NCBI GenBank assembly: GCA_937896235.1
Contig: CALBMX010000035.1
Span: forward strand, 62,001 to 126,000
DNA length: 64,000 nt
From: an uncultured bacterium
GTDB lineage: Bacteria; Planctomycetota; UBA1135; GCA-002686595
Reading direction: 5' to 3'
How positions within the stretch are numbered: position 1 is the stretch's first letter; each line of letters opens with the position of its first letter. Below are positions 36,290-45,900 of this stretch, piece by piece. The notes under the pieces are model-generated. The model was not told the origin of the DNA, did no database searches, and saw nothing but the letters and a program-made list of their open reading frames with translations. Made by a program: the position numbers and the translations under genes.

Positions 36290-38209
36290 ATGGCTGATCA
36301 AGATGAAGTGCTTCCCAAGGCGTGGAATGCTGGCCCCGGCTCCGATTTGGCGCCTCTACCACGGTTACTGCTGCTACTCGCAAGCAGTGCCGCTCTACTG
36401 CTTAGCGGCCCGGGTATCGGGCCATTCGGCCCTTGGTCACCTCTTCTAGGGGTTTCCGGCTTGGCCCTATGGGCGCTGGCAGCGAGCCGCACAGGGCCGC
36501 GAAGGAAAACGATCGAATGGTTTGCGGGGGGCATCTATGGCGCCTCGCTTATGTCCTGGGTCGCCTACATCACACCACCTTCCGTCGCCTGGATAGGAAT
36601 CGGTTGGGGGCTGTACTACATTCTAGCCGGCACCCTATTAAGGAGGATACGCCACCACTGCGGCCTTCCACTTGCCACGGCCTTAGCCTTTACGGCGGTC
36701 GAGGCTCTGCGGGCTCAGCTGCCCACTCCCTTTGGCCTCTCCTGGATCCGGGTCGGGCATTTTTCCGCAGAGTTTGAGCCCCTATTGGGCTCTGCGGCCC
36801 TGTTTGGCGTCGGTGGGGTGGGCTTTCTTCTAGCGGCACTGGGTGGTCTTTTGGCGCAATTCGCTCAGGCGCAGTCGGGCCTAGTCCCAACGCGAGTTGG
36901 GGGGCTCCCGCGACTCCGCGACACCGTCTGGGTGCTTGGTTTACTGATGTTCAGTTTGGCGTTCGGGTGGACCTCGGGCTTCGGGTTCTCTCCTGATTCT
37001 GACGATTTTGAGCCGGGCCCGAGGCTCTTGCTCGTCCAACCTGGAATCCCCCAGGAGCGAAAGCAAGAGCTCAACAGTGGAGGGGGTGGTCTAGCAGACC
37101 TCGTAAATCTGCAAACGGCGCTCACGTTGAAGGGGCTTGCGCGCGAGAGCGCTGCGGGGAGCCCCGTGGATCTTGTTTGTTGGGGCGAGTCAATGCTTCC
37201 AGGACGATTTGTCCATCCGGGTCTGCGCGCTGCTCAAGAGTCGGCAAGTGCCACAGACGCCCCTGAATGGCCTGATTGGGACCTTCCCGACGATGGCGCT
37301 GATTCCTTCGTAGCGTACTGGACCGCTCGGGAAGAGCGGCTGATCGGAGACCTGCGGGCCGGACTTTTCTTCGAGACGGTGTCCGAGGACACGCGGGGTT
37401 TAATCGAGGGCGTCGACCTGGAAAACGCTCGCGCGCTGTTTGCAAAGACGGGTTTTGCCGCCGGCGCCATCCTATATACAGAATCGGACGGCAGGGTCAG
37501 GCGCACGAATGCTGCGATGCTTTGGGATCAGCAGGGCAAGTACGCGGGTTCGGGCTGGAAGAGGCACCTCGTACCTGGGGCGGAATCTCTTCGAGGCCTA
37601 GAAAATTGGGTTTGGGCCCGAGATGCCGCACATTTATTGATGCCCTATACGCCGGATTTTCGAGGAGCGACGGAAACTGGAATTCTTGAACTTCCCGGGG
37701 AAAAGCGCACCTGGAAGATCGGCACCGCCATTTGTTTTGACAATGGCTACGAGGATGTTTTTCTCGATGGTGTCGCTCGCGGTGAGGCCGACTTCAATCT
37801 CGTGCTCAGCAATGAAGCCTGGTACCAAGAGAGCCAAGAATTCGACCAGATGATCGCCATGTCCGCTCTGTGGGCCGCCTCCTCCGGCCGTGCGATTGCT
37901 CGTGCAACGAATTCTGGAATATCGGCGGTGATCGGCCCGAGAGGGCGCGAAATCGGCCGTCTCGTATCAAACGGGAAGGACCGGGCAGTGTCTGGAACGG
38001 CGGCGTTCACCGTGCCTGTGCCCTCAAAAACCTCCGCCGAGACGAGGACGTTCTACTCATATACCTATACCTATTGGAACGCCCTCTGGCTGCTCGCTCC
38101 ACTGCTCCTGTTGGCCGTTAGCGAGCTTCTCGGCGGACGCCCCTACAGGCCCTCCGGGGGCGGAACTTCCCCCGCCGAGAAATCGGAGCGATCTTCTGTA
38201 GAGTTCTGA
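36290..38209 (+). CDS. lnt: Apolipoprotein N-acyltransferase
   Basis: 639 residues, longer than the usual 510-540. N-terminal membrane helices (LLLLLASSAALLLSGPGIGP onward; PTPFGLSWIRVGHFSAE) are followed by a nitrilase-like periplasmic domain and a last helix (YWNALWLLAPLLLLAVSEL). The catalytic triad is readable: Glu300 in CWGESMLPG, Lys424 in SGWKRHLVPGAE and Cys482 in TAICFDNGYED. About 90 extra residues lie between Glu and Lys. It transfers a third acyl chain to lipoprotein N-termini, supporting a diderm envelope. Confidence 0.93.
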   Translation: MADQDEVLPKAWNAGPGSDLAPLPRLLLLLASSAALLLSGPGIGPFGPWSPLLGVSGLALWALAASRTGPRRKTIEWFAGGIYGASLMSWVAYITPPSVAWIGIGWGLYYILAGTLLRRIRHHCGLPLATALAFTAVEALRAQLPTPFGLSWIRVGHFSAEFEPLLGSAALFGVGGVGFLLAALGGLLAQFAQAQSGLVPTRVGGLPRLRDTVWVLGLLMFSLAFGWTSGFGFSPDSDDFEPGPRLLLVQPGIPQERKQELNSGGGGLADLVNLQTALTLKGLARESAAGSPVDLVCWGESMLPGRFVHPGLRAAQESASATDAPEWPDWDLPDDGADSFVAYWTAREERLIGDLRAGLFFETVSEDTRGLIEGVDLENARALFAKTGFAAGAILYTESDGRVRRTNAAMLWDQQGKYAGSGWKRHLVPGAESLRGLENWVWARDAAHLLMPYTPDFRGATETGILELPGEKRTWKIGTAICFDNGYEDVFLDGVARGEADFNLVLSNEAWYQESQEFDQMIAMSALWAASSGRAIARATNSGISAVIGPRGREIGRLVSNGKDRAVSGTAAFTVPVPSKTSAETRTFYSYTYTYWNALWLLAPLLLLAVSELLGGRPYRPSGGGTSPAEKSERSSVEF

Positions 38210-38270
38210 TGGTAACCGGCGGCAGAGTAGGGGATAAACAGGGTCGACGAAGGGACTCCACGGTCTGCGC

Positions 38271-38299
38271 TTGACCAGCGCCTGCCCCGCCCCTATATT
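38271..38299 (+). promoter_or_regulatory. Near-consensus sigma-70-type promoter
   Basis: TTGACC (38271-38276), a spacer of exactly 17 bp, then TATATT (38294-38299). It lies about 100 bp upstream of the coiled-coil gene at 38398, in a gap with no ORF. This is the best promoter match I found in the window. The 5' leader would be about 90 nt. Confidence 0.6.
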
Positions 38300-38397
38300 C
38301 CGTCCTCTTCCAAACGTCGTTCCGAACTTCTTCAGAGCGACAATCCCCCCCCCTTCCGGACCCCCCGGACGCCCCAAAGTAGAATCCCCGGAGCACC

Positions 38398-39255
38398 ATG
38401 AGCGCCATCGGACGTATTTTCCTCGTTCTGAACCTGATCCTCTCGGCCCTTTTTGTCGGATGGGCGGCTAACGCCCTCTCGACAAGCGAAGAGTACAAGA
38501 AGCAGTTAGATACAGAAGTGGCATCACATGCCACCACCCAATCTGAAGCTGACAGCATGGCCGAAGGCCTTCGCGCCGAGCTCAGCACCGCCAAAACTCG
38601 TGCCGCTTCCCTTTTGGACGAGCGCAACGATTTCTCAAATAACGCGACTCGCCTCCAGGGTGAACTGGACGCGGCCTTGGCCCGTACCGATTCTCTCGGT
38701 GGGGACGTGGCTGTGATCGGCAGCACGATCGCAGACCTCAACAGCACACTTGGCGCTATGGAAGCGGCCAAGAACAAAGCTGTTGCCGACGCAGCTCAAG
38801 CTAAGAGCAACGCCGATGACGCAACGGACGCCAAAATGGCTGCCGACAGCGCGCGCATTGATGCCGAAGATGCACTTGACTCAGCAAACGCGATGATCGC
38901 CGCTCTTGAGACAAGCCTTGCTAGCTCAAAGGCCAGCAACTCACGCCTCTCGGCAACCCTCGCAACTGCGGTGGAAGAGTACGGGATCGCTCTCGGCGAG
39001 ATCACCTCTCAGCCTGAAATCAGCAGCACGGTATTGAGCGTCAAGCAGTCTGGCGATATCGCTCTTGTTGCACTCAACGTCGGTTCCGACGATGCAGTCG
39101 TCAAGGGCATGACCTTCGAGATCTGGTCAGGTGGCCAGTACAAAGGTCAGGTCCGCGTAGAGAGCGTCATGCCTGGCATGTGCTCCGCACTCGTTACCAA
39201 GGCCGTGGATAACACGTCTATCGCCGAAGGCGACCACGCCGACACCCGCCTCTAA
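38398..39255 (+). CDS. Membrane-anchored coiled-coil protein, function unknown
   Basis: 285 residues. One N-terminal membrane helix (FLVLNLILSALFVGWAANAL) is followed by about 170 residues of Ala/Asp/Ser-rich heptads forming a long coiled coil. A compact C-terminal beta domain follows (VGSDDAVVKGMTFEIWSGGQ and VESVMPGMCSALV), resembling the small SH3-like or FlgT-C-like folds that follow coiled coils. Its architecture loosely matches MreC (anchor, coiled coil, beta domain), but I see no MreC motif. It is expressed from a strong-looking promoter and followed at 28 bp by a small membrane-protein gene, upstream of mreB. Confidence 0.7.
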   Translation: MSAIGRIFLVLNLILSALFVGWAANALSTSEEYKKQLDTEVASHATTQSEADSMAEGLRAELSTAKTRAASLLDERNDFSNNATRLQGELDAALARTDSLGGDVAVIGSTIADLNSTLGAMEAAKNKAVADAAQAKSNADDATDAKMAADSARIDAEDALDSANAMIAALETSLASSKASNSRLSATLATAVEEYGIALGEITSQPEISSTVLSVKQSGDIALVALNVGSDDAVVKGMTFEIWSGGQYKGQVRVESVMPGMCSALVTKAVDNTSIAEGDHADTRL

Positions 39256-39283
39256 GTTAGGCCTTTACTAAAGGAGTTATCCC

Positions 39284-39511
39284 ATGGCAAAGACCCGCGC
39301 ACGTTCTTCCCAAAGCAAAGCTACCCCGCGCCGCAATGCGCCGGCCGCAGCAGCAGTCGTTGAAGAGGCACCGTCAGGTGGCTTCGAGACAGGCATCGCC
39401 GTTCTCACCGCGATCCTGCTCGTCGCAGCATTCTTCTGTGTCGACTACCAGCTCGGCCAACATTACGGCGAAGGCCAGTTCTTCAAAGGCAACTACGCGA
39501 AAGCGAAGTAG
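39284..39511 (+). CDS. Small single-pass membrane protein
   Basis: 75 residues with a good ribosome site (AAGGAG, 39271-39276). The basic N-terminus is rich in Arg, Lys, Ser and Ala (residues 1-30), and one membrane helix follows (IAVLTAILLVAAFFCVDYQL, about residues 40-59), then a short polar tail (HYGEGQFFKGNYAKAK). Family not recognised. It pairs with the coiled-coil protein upstream; a 16-bp terminator closes the two-gene unit. Confidence 0.65.
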   Translation: MAKTRARSSQSKATPRRNAPAAAAVVEEAPSGGFETGIAVLTAILLVAAFFCVDYQLGQHYGEGQFFKGNYAKAK

Positions 39512-39613
39512 ACCAAGAGCCGGTAGCCCGACCTTTGGGGCCACAGCCACCTACTCCCACGGATGACCCGGGGGCCTCGGGAGGCGACGGTTGATCCCCA
39601 AAGTTTCGAAAAC

Positions 39614-39652
39614 AAAAGGAGCCGCGTCCAAATCGGACGCGGCTCCTTTTTT
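39614..39652 (+). terminator. Intrinsic terminator after the coiled-coil/small membrane protein pair
   Basis: A perfect 16-bp inverted repeat (AAAAGGAGCCGCGTCC / GGACGCGGCTCCTTTT) with a 5-nt loop, followed by TT. The stem includes flanking A and T runs, so it could act on both strands. Confidence 0.88.
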
Positions 39653-39818
39653 CGTATGCCGGCGATGGCACAAGCCAAGTTATCTCAACCATATTGAGAA
39701 CTCCTAGCCTAAGTCGCCTTGCGCGTAGTTACTCACTCGCTAAACTCTAGGAGTGCAGAGGTCCGCCTCCGCATCCTTCCACTGCTGCACTCTATTGCCA
39801 GGCTACCCCCCCCTCCTC

Positions 39819-40880
39819 ATGTCCATTTTGATCAAACCGTTTGAAAACCTGCTGGGACGCTTCTCCCTGGACATGGGGATCGACCTCGGTACTGCGAACA
39901 CCCTTGTTTGCGTTCGAGGACGAGGAATTATCCTAAATGAACCGAGTGTTGTCGCCGTTAGAAAGGGCACCAATGAGGTGCTCGCTAATGGAATGGCGGT
40001 TGGTAACGCAGCCAAGGCGATGCTCGGGAAGACCCCGGGCAACATCGAGGCGATTCGTCCCTTGCGTCACGGCGTGATCGCAGACTTTGAAGTCACCGAG
40101 AAGATGCTGCGTTACTTCATCACCAAGGTTCACGATGGCCGGGCGTGGGTTAAGCCCCAGGTCGTGATTGCAGTGCCCGTAGGGATTACTGCCGTCGAGC
40201 GAAGAGCTGTGATCCACTCGGCCGAACGTGCAGGCGCACGCAAGGTGCACCTCATTGACGAACCCATGGCTGCCGGTATTGGCGTGGACTTGCCCGTGCG
40301 TGAGGCGAGGGGCTCCCTCATTGTAGACATTGGTGGTGGCACTACGGAAATCGCAGTTCTCTCTTTGGGTGGCAAGGTGGTTGCGACCTCACTGCGTGTG
40401 GGCGGCGACGAGCTGGACGAGTCGATCGTCTCGCACATGCGCCGTGAGCACAATCTGCTCATTGGCGATCAAAGCGCCGAGCGCATTAAGACAACGATTG
40501 GCTCTGCATGGCCTCTCGAGCAAGAGTTATCCATGGACGTGAAGGGACGGGACTCGATCACGGGCCTTCCTCGTCGTGCTACGGTGACCTCAATCGAAAT
40601 CCGTGAAGCTCTGTCGGAACCGGTTCGTTTGATCTGCGAAGAGATCCGCCGTATTTTGGAGGAGTCTCCGCCCGAAATCGCGGCCGATCTTTTCGATTCG
40701 GGAATCACGATCGTCGGTGGCGGTGCTCTCCTCTTTGGGATTGACACTGCGATCAGCCAATTCATGGGGATACCGGCCTTTGTCCCCCCTGATCCCCTCA
40801 CTGCCGTAGCGCGCGGGACCGGCATATTCCTCGAGAATCTCGAGCTGTTTGGCAATGACCTTTCGTCTAGCGACGACTAA
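39819..40880 (+). CDS. mreB: Rod shape-determining actin homologue MreB
   Basis: 353 residues from ATG 39819; the frame to 39753 adds a non-homologous stretch. Actin-fold phosphate loops are DMGIDLGTANTLVCVRGRG and VDIGGGTTEIAVLSLGG, with adenosine-binding GGGALLFGIDTAI. The N-terminal amphipathic helix (SILIKPFENLLGRF) suits membrane attachment. It leads the operon mreB-mreC-mreD-mrdA-rodA and directs lateral wall synthesis. A weak promoter (TTGCGC, 16 bp, TAAACT, about 39719-39746) may lie upstream. Confidence 0.97.
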   Translation: MSILIKPFENLLGRFSLDMGIDLGTANTLVCVRGRGIILNEPSVVAVRKGTNEVLANGMAVGNAAKAMLGKTPGNIEAIRPLRHGVIADFEVTEKMLRYFITKVHDGRAWVKPQVVIAVPVGITAVERRAVIHSAERAGARKVHLIDEPMAAGIGVDLPVREARGSLIVDIGGGTTEIAVLSLGGKVVATSLRVGGDELDESIVSHMRREHNLLIGDQSAERIKTTIGSAWPLEQELSMDVKGRDSITGLPRRATVTSIEIREALSEPVRLICEEIRRILEESPPEIAADLFDSGITIVGGGALLFGIDTAISQFMGIPAFVPPDPLTAVARGTGIFLENLELFGNDLSSSDD

Positions 40881-40941
40881 GTCGCATCCCACTCCGGTTT
40901 AACTCTGGAGTCCCCAAAGTTGGCGGTAATAATCAGGGGCC

Positions 40942-42372
40942 TTGAAGGCCTCACCAGTTACCTCTGCCGGAATCCTTTTGGGAGCGCTCGCGGTGCTCTC
41001 GATTCGGCCGGTCCCCGCGGTTGATCACGCGCTAAATCTAGCTTTCGCGCCCATTCGGGTCGTGGCTGACCTGGCCGCGCCTTTGGGCTGGATTCGAGCG
41101 GAGCGGTGCGCCAAGGCGAACGCCGTAATCGCGGCAAGCCAGGAACAAGACGAGGCCGAGGGTCTCGCCGTCATGCAAGAGCTTGAGTTCGACGCGATGC
41201 CTTTTCGATCTTCCCTTCGCGAAGGCCGAACATTTGTTGCGGGGCGCGTCGGTACTCGGGTGCGCGGTAAGAAAGACTCGGTGTACTTGGCGATCGACGA
41301 TCTCAGCGGAATTGAAGTTGGCTATCCAGTCGTCCATGGCGACACGTATGTCGGCCGGATTGGCGCCATCGATAGTGACTCGAGCCGTGTGATTGTGGAG
41401 CTGGTGACGGGTGCAAATTTCTTCGTGGGCGCAACGGTTCGTGGGGCAAATGGAAGCCTCGATGGCGCAGATGGACGGCGTCTCGACCTCATCGTCGGTG
41501 GACTGGACAACGAGAACAAAGGCCCCGACTATCTCGCGGTGCACAATCCGAGTGTGCGGGAATTTCGGCCGGGGCTAGTCGAGGTGAGAGAGCCCGACCT
41601 ATTCGCTGAGACTTCGACCCACCTAGCCGATGGCTATCTACTTGGTCGTCTGACCCAGCTGCTTGGCAAGGATGGGCCGTGGTCGATCGAGCCTCTGCGC
41701 AATTTCGAATCCGGCCTCTTTCACCTTGTGATAGTCCTTCCCGAGACCGCTTCGCGAGCTGGTGTGGAGGGGAAACCTAGCCCGTTGCGGGACGGGAACT
41801 GGCGTCAGGCGAAGCTACTCTCCCATGGTGATCCCGAGGCTGGGAGGAGCGGCATGGTTATTGGACTCGGCGAAACCCATCGCGTTCGGCCTGGCGCCGC
41901 AGTGATCGCAGGTGCTCGGTTATTGGGTCGCGTAAGCCCGACCCGTGCGGGCTCGCCTTGGACTTCCCGTGTGGACTTGCTGTCAGAGCCCGGCTTTGCG
42001 GTCAATGCGGTCGCTCGGATTGACGAGGGGGAACACGGCGGAGAGGCGCGTGTTCTGGGCCGCCTAGTTAGCCTGGGAAGGCGCGAGGGTGGCATCGCAT
42101 TTCAGTGGCGCGCTGCGGTTCGCCTGGATGGGAAGTCGAGTGATGGTGCCGATCCTAGCGAGCAGGGGGTGTGGGGGACGGTCTTTACGGGAACAGGGCT
42201 CGATGATGTTCCTGGGGGATTGTACATCGGCCGAAGTCTCCTGCCGCTTAGTACGGGGTACCACGAGATTCTACTTACGGAGAGTAGTCTCCGTGGCGAG
42301 GCTGCGACCGGCACTTTGCCGTCGCGTATTTTTGCGCGTGTTGCGGCGTCTGCTACAGAGGTGTCCAAGTGA
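40942..42372 (+). CDS. mreC: MreC-like protein with duplicated beta domain
   Basis: 476 residues from TTG 40942, longer than typical MreC (about 270-370). An N-terminal membrane helix and a short helical region precede the first MreC-like core: PVVHGDTYVGRIGAIDSDSS, then VIVELVTGANFFVGATVRG. About 230 residues later a second similar stretch occurs: GAAVIAGARLLGRVSPTRAG, then SRVDLLSEPGFAVNAVARI. Position after mreB and before mreD supports the call. MreC is the periplasmic organiser that activates PBP2. The start codon is weakly supported; there is no clear Shine-Dalgarno. Confidence 0.78.
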   Translation: MKASPVTSAGILLGALAVLSIRPVPAVDHALNLAFAPIRVVADLAAPLGWIRAERCAKANAVIAASQEQDEAEGLAVMQELEFDAMPFRSSLREGRTFVAGRVGTRVRGKKDSVYLAIDDLSGIEVGYPVVHGDTYVGRIGAIDSDSSRVIVELVTGANFFVGATVRGANGSLDGADGRRLDLIVGGLDNENKGPDYLAVHNPSVREFRPGLVEVREPDLFAETSTHLADGYLLGRLTQLLGKDGPWSIEPLRNFESGLFHLVIVLPETASRAGVEGKPSPLRDGNWRQAKLLSHGDPEAGRSGMVIGLGETHRVRPGAAVIAGARLLGRVSPTRAGSPWTSRVDLLSEPGFAVNAVARIDEGEHGGEARVLGRLVSLGRREGGIAFQWRAAVRLDGKSSDGADPSEQGVWGTVFTGTGLDDVPGGLYIGRSLLPLSTGYHEILLTESSLRGEAATGTLPSRIFARVAASATEVSK

Positions 42373-42923
42373 TTGGAGGGCGCGAAATCGCTTGGCTCAT
42401 GCTTCTTTTTTGGAGCGCGATGATCCAAGCGTCGACAGGATTCTTGGCGAGCGGCTTGATGTCGCCTCGTTGGGCACCGGATCTAGGGCTGCTGCTTTTC
42501 CTCGCCGTCGCAGCGCGCCTTGGGCGCAAGGACCTAGCGGCATCCCGTAAGCCGGTCGGTTTCTTGGGGATCCTCTTGGTAAGCGCTGCTTCTCGTCTGG
42601 CATTTTCCGTGCAGGCCGTGGCCCCTGTCCTGACCGGGCTTTTGGCCGTCCTCTTTTGGCAGAACACGCTGCGCAGAGGGTTGGATGTCGAGCGCCCCAT
42701 GATCCGTATTCTTGTTGCGGGTGGCGCGAGTATGCTGTTGCTCTTTTGGTGGCATCTCGTACGAGAGGCAAACCTCATCGGCATCAGCGGAGAGGTGAGC
42801 CCCGTCGTTTGGAGCGATGTCGGTGCGTGGCGCAGTGTGCTCTTGACCTCGGCTTTAGCACCCGCTCTTATGCCCATCTTCCTGCGACTTCCCGGACTGA
42901 GTCCGTTGTGGGGGCGCGAGTGA
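42369..42923 (+). CDS. mreD: MreD-like integral membrane protein
   Basis: 184 residues, about five membrane helices (IAWLMLLFWSAMIQAS; LGLLLFLAVAARLG; GFLGILLVSAASRLAF and others). Sequence identity in MreD is low, so the call rests on size, topology and position. It starts at GTG 42369, overlapping the mreC stop (GTGA), and ends overlapping the PBP2 start. It is part of the elongasome membrane core. Confidence 0.75.
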   Translation: MIGGREIAWLMLLFWSAMIQASTGFLASGLMSPRWAPDLGLLLFLAVAARLGRKDLAASRKPVGFLGILLVSAASRLAFSVQAVAPVLTGLLAVLFWQNTLRRGLDVERPMIRILVAGGASMLLLFWWHLVREANLIGISGEVSPVVWSDVGAWRSVLLTSALAPALMPIFLRLPGLSPLWGRE

Positions 42924-45900
42924 TCGGCAGCAGGAGGACAACCGCGCCGATGTTGATGATTGCGCTAGGCGCGTTGGCGTTGATTCTGCGACAAGCGCAT
43001 GTGCAGCTCGACGAACACGAGATTTGGAGCGAAGAGGCGGCGCGCTTGGAGCGCTCGGGTGAGCTGTTACCGTATACGCGCGGGACAATCCGAGATGCTG
43101 GCGGAAGGCCCCTCGTGCGGGACCGAGAGGCGTATCATCTCGAATTCTCCTATCGCGAGTTTAGGCGCAGCCACCCGCTTGGCGCGGTGACCCACGCCGC
43201 GACCGTAGTCCTCTTGGAGCCGATTTCTCTTGTGACTGCCCTCGATTTCGCGGAAGAGTGGGCCGTGGCATTTTGCGAGATGACACCGGGAGAGCTCTAT
43301 GGGTTTCGCACCGGCCAAGGGGTTCGAGTCGACCTGCGGGGACTGCCTGGCTGTCTTGATAGGGCGGGCGCTCTGAAATGGATTGGTGCCACAAGCGGGG
43401 ATGAGGAGAGGGAGTCCATGGACCTCTCGGGCCGCGCTGGAGATCTGGGGTTTTATATTGGGCGGCTTTTACAGCTGACAAAGAATGAGAGCAAAGCGCT
43501 CCTGCGAGCGCACGAAAATGAGGTTATGGCCGGCCGCACTTACCTGCAGCTCGTTGCGGATATGCGCCGTGGCGACCGGGGCCGGGATCAATCGGCATTT
43601 ATAGGCTTGGGTGAGGCAGAGGCCAGCGAGCTGGCCGAAGAACAATTGCGTGAAGAGCTACGGGCCTTCGTGCGCCATTCGATTGCGGACCTAGACACGC
43701 TTGCGGCACGGATGGGAATCGAGGGCGCACGAAACGCGAGCGAAGGGGATACTCCTGTCGTCGACTTGGTCACAGACCTCGAGTCTTGGCGTAGGTCGAT
43801 CGAAAATGCCGCCGCTCGGAAGCTGTTCGAGGAGGCGGCTGGGTTTACTCCAGGTCGAATCGACGCCGAAACGTTGCTCTCGTCGTTTGAGTTGGACTGG
43901 ATTGCCCTCTATATGCGATGGGATCGGCCTCGATTGGAGACTTGGGTAAGGCGTACCCGCAGCTCTTGGTTGAGCGGGTGGCGCGGTAGCTATGCTTTGC
44001 CGAGACTACTCGCCGAGTTGAGGCTTAGTGAGGACGAGGAGCCCACCGTCGAGCGCGCTTGCAACTTGTTTTCCACAATGTGGTACCGCGAAAGTGACCT
44101 GTCTCTGGCACTTGACGGGAGGCCGGTGCCGCTTGCGCAACGCGCTGGGCTCGCGGTATTTGATGAGCTCCGTGACATCTTTGTGGCCAGTGTGGGGACC
44201 GCACCAAGACCAGCAGATGAGCGACTGCCTTGGACCGCGTTTGTCACCGCCCCCGAAGGCGAAGACCAGGTGCATGGCCGTGATGGATTTGATGGCGAGC
44301 GAATGGTCGAGGCGCGAGGCGCGGCTCCCCTAGGGAGCCAATCCTGGCTAGACGTGGAGGCCCGCCTAACACTAGCTAGCCGCGAGGGAAATCCGACCAC
44401 GCGCGCCAAGCGTTGGTCTCATCACATGGATCCGTCGCGTGCGGATTTCCGAAGCCGGGAAATTTTGCTTGAGCTTGCAGGGGAGGTCTGCGACGCGTGG
44501 GAGGGATCGTTCCAGGCTTTGGTGCGCGCCGCACTACTCGAAGCCCGCCAGGCGGCAATGCCAGACCAGCTGACCAAAGAGGGAGCGCTGCGGTTCAATG
44601 AAGATTCGTTAGATCGCGCATCCGATCGCGCGCGCTTCATCTTGCGCGACTATGGGATGCGGCGGAATGCACTGGAGGCACCGCCAGATCAAGAGGGCGA
44701 GTGGCCCGCCTATGAGGTGGTGCAGCTGCTCACTCGTTACCCCGATAGGTTCCCCGGGTTTGGTGTGCAGGATGCCCGCGAGCGCATTGCCTTTGTGCGC
44801 GAAGACGAGCCGGGACTGCCGGGCGTGGCACTACTTGGCAGCACCGTTTTTCTGGATGCCGAGCGTGCGCAAAGCCAGCGTGCCGACGTAAAGCGCCTAG
44901 ACCAATTGCGCAAGAAGGGAAAGCGCAGCACGGAGGACACGGTCGAGCTCTACGAGCTCGTTGGGCGCGTGGAGCCACCGTCCGAAGCGCGTGGCATTTC
45001 GGGTATCGAGGGCAGCTTCAACCACTTCCTTAGCGGGCAGAATGGCTATCGCGAGCGGGTTGGTTTAGAGGAGGCCGGGAGCGAACAGACGAGCAACTTG
45101 CGCAACGTAATCCACGGCAAGGACCTCGGGCTCACCCTCAACAGCGAACTGCAGCTTGCCGCAGAGATGGTGCTGGAGCACCCCGAGATCCCGGTTCCCG
45201 CGAATGCCCCCGACAAAGTGGACGCCGCTTGGCTAGCAGATCCCGAGGGCGCGATCGTGATCATGAGGCCCAACGGTGATTTGGTCGTCGCCGCATCGGG
45301 GCCTGCTCCCTGGAGCCCCCGAGTCTCGCTCGATCGTCCATCTGTCGAGCGGTGCCTGACCATGATCGATTTCAAACCTCCGGGCTCGACCTTCAAGCCG
45401 TTCGCCGCGCTGTGGGCATTGGAAACGGGAAAGTTGGCGGCGACGGACTCCTTCCTTTGCGAGCGTGAGGTTCCCTCGGATGGTAGCAACAAATGCAGCT
45501 ACAAAGGGGTTCACTGCCACACGGGTTACGGGCACGGCGATAAGGGCTTTGGGACGGTAACGCCGCTGAATATGACCGATGCGCTACACGTCTCTTGCAA
45601 CGTCTACTTCGCCCACGTTGGCGAAGCGCTCTCCATCGAGGATTTTCAAGGACTGGCAGACACCTTCGGATTTGGTGAGCCTACGGGGATCTCACCGGCC
45701 GGAACGCGCGGGATTGTGGAGCACTCATTTGGTGATCTATTTACTCGTAAGTCCCTCGAGGGGGGCCGCAAGTTCGGCGAAAAAGATCGCATGCGCGCCG
45801 CGAACGGACTGAGCGTCGTTCAGATTACGCCCGTTCAACTGGCGCGTGCGACCGCGGGACTTGCGACGGGCTATCTACCTAGCGTCCGTATTGTGGATCG

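Noticed and set aside
42656-42919. Upstream extension of the PBP2 frame inside mreD
   Set aside because: The GTG at 42920 overlaps the mreD stop, as is typical for this operon, and places the membrane anchor at the N-terminus.
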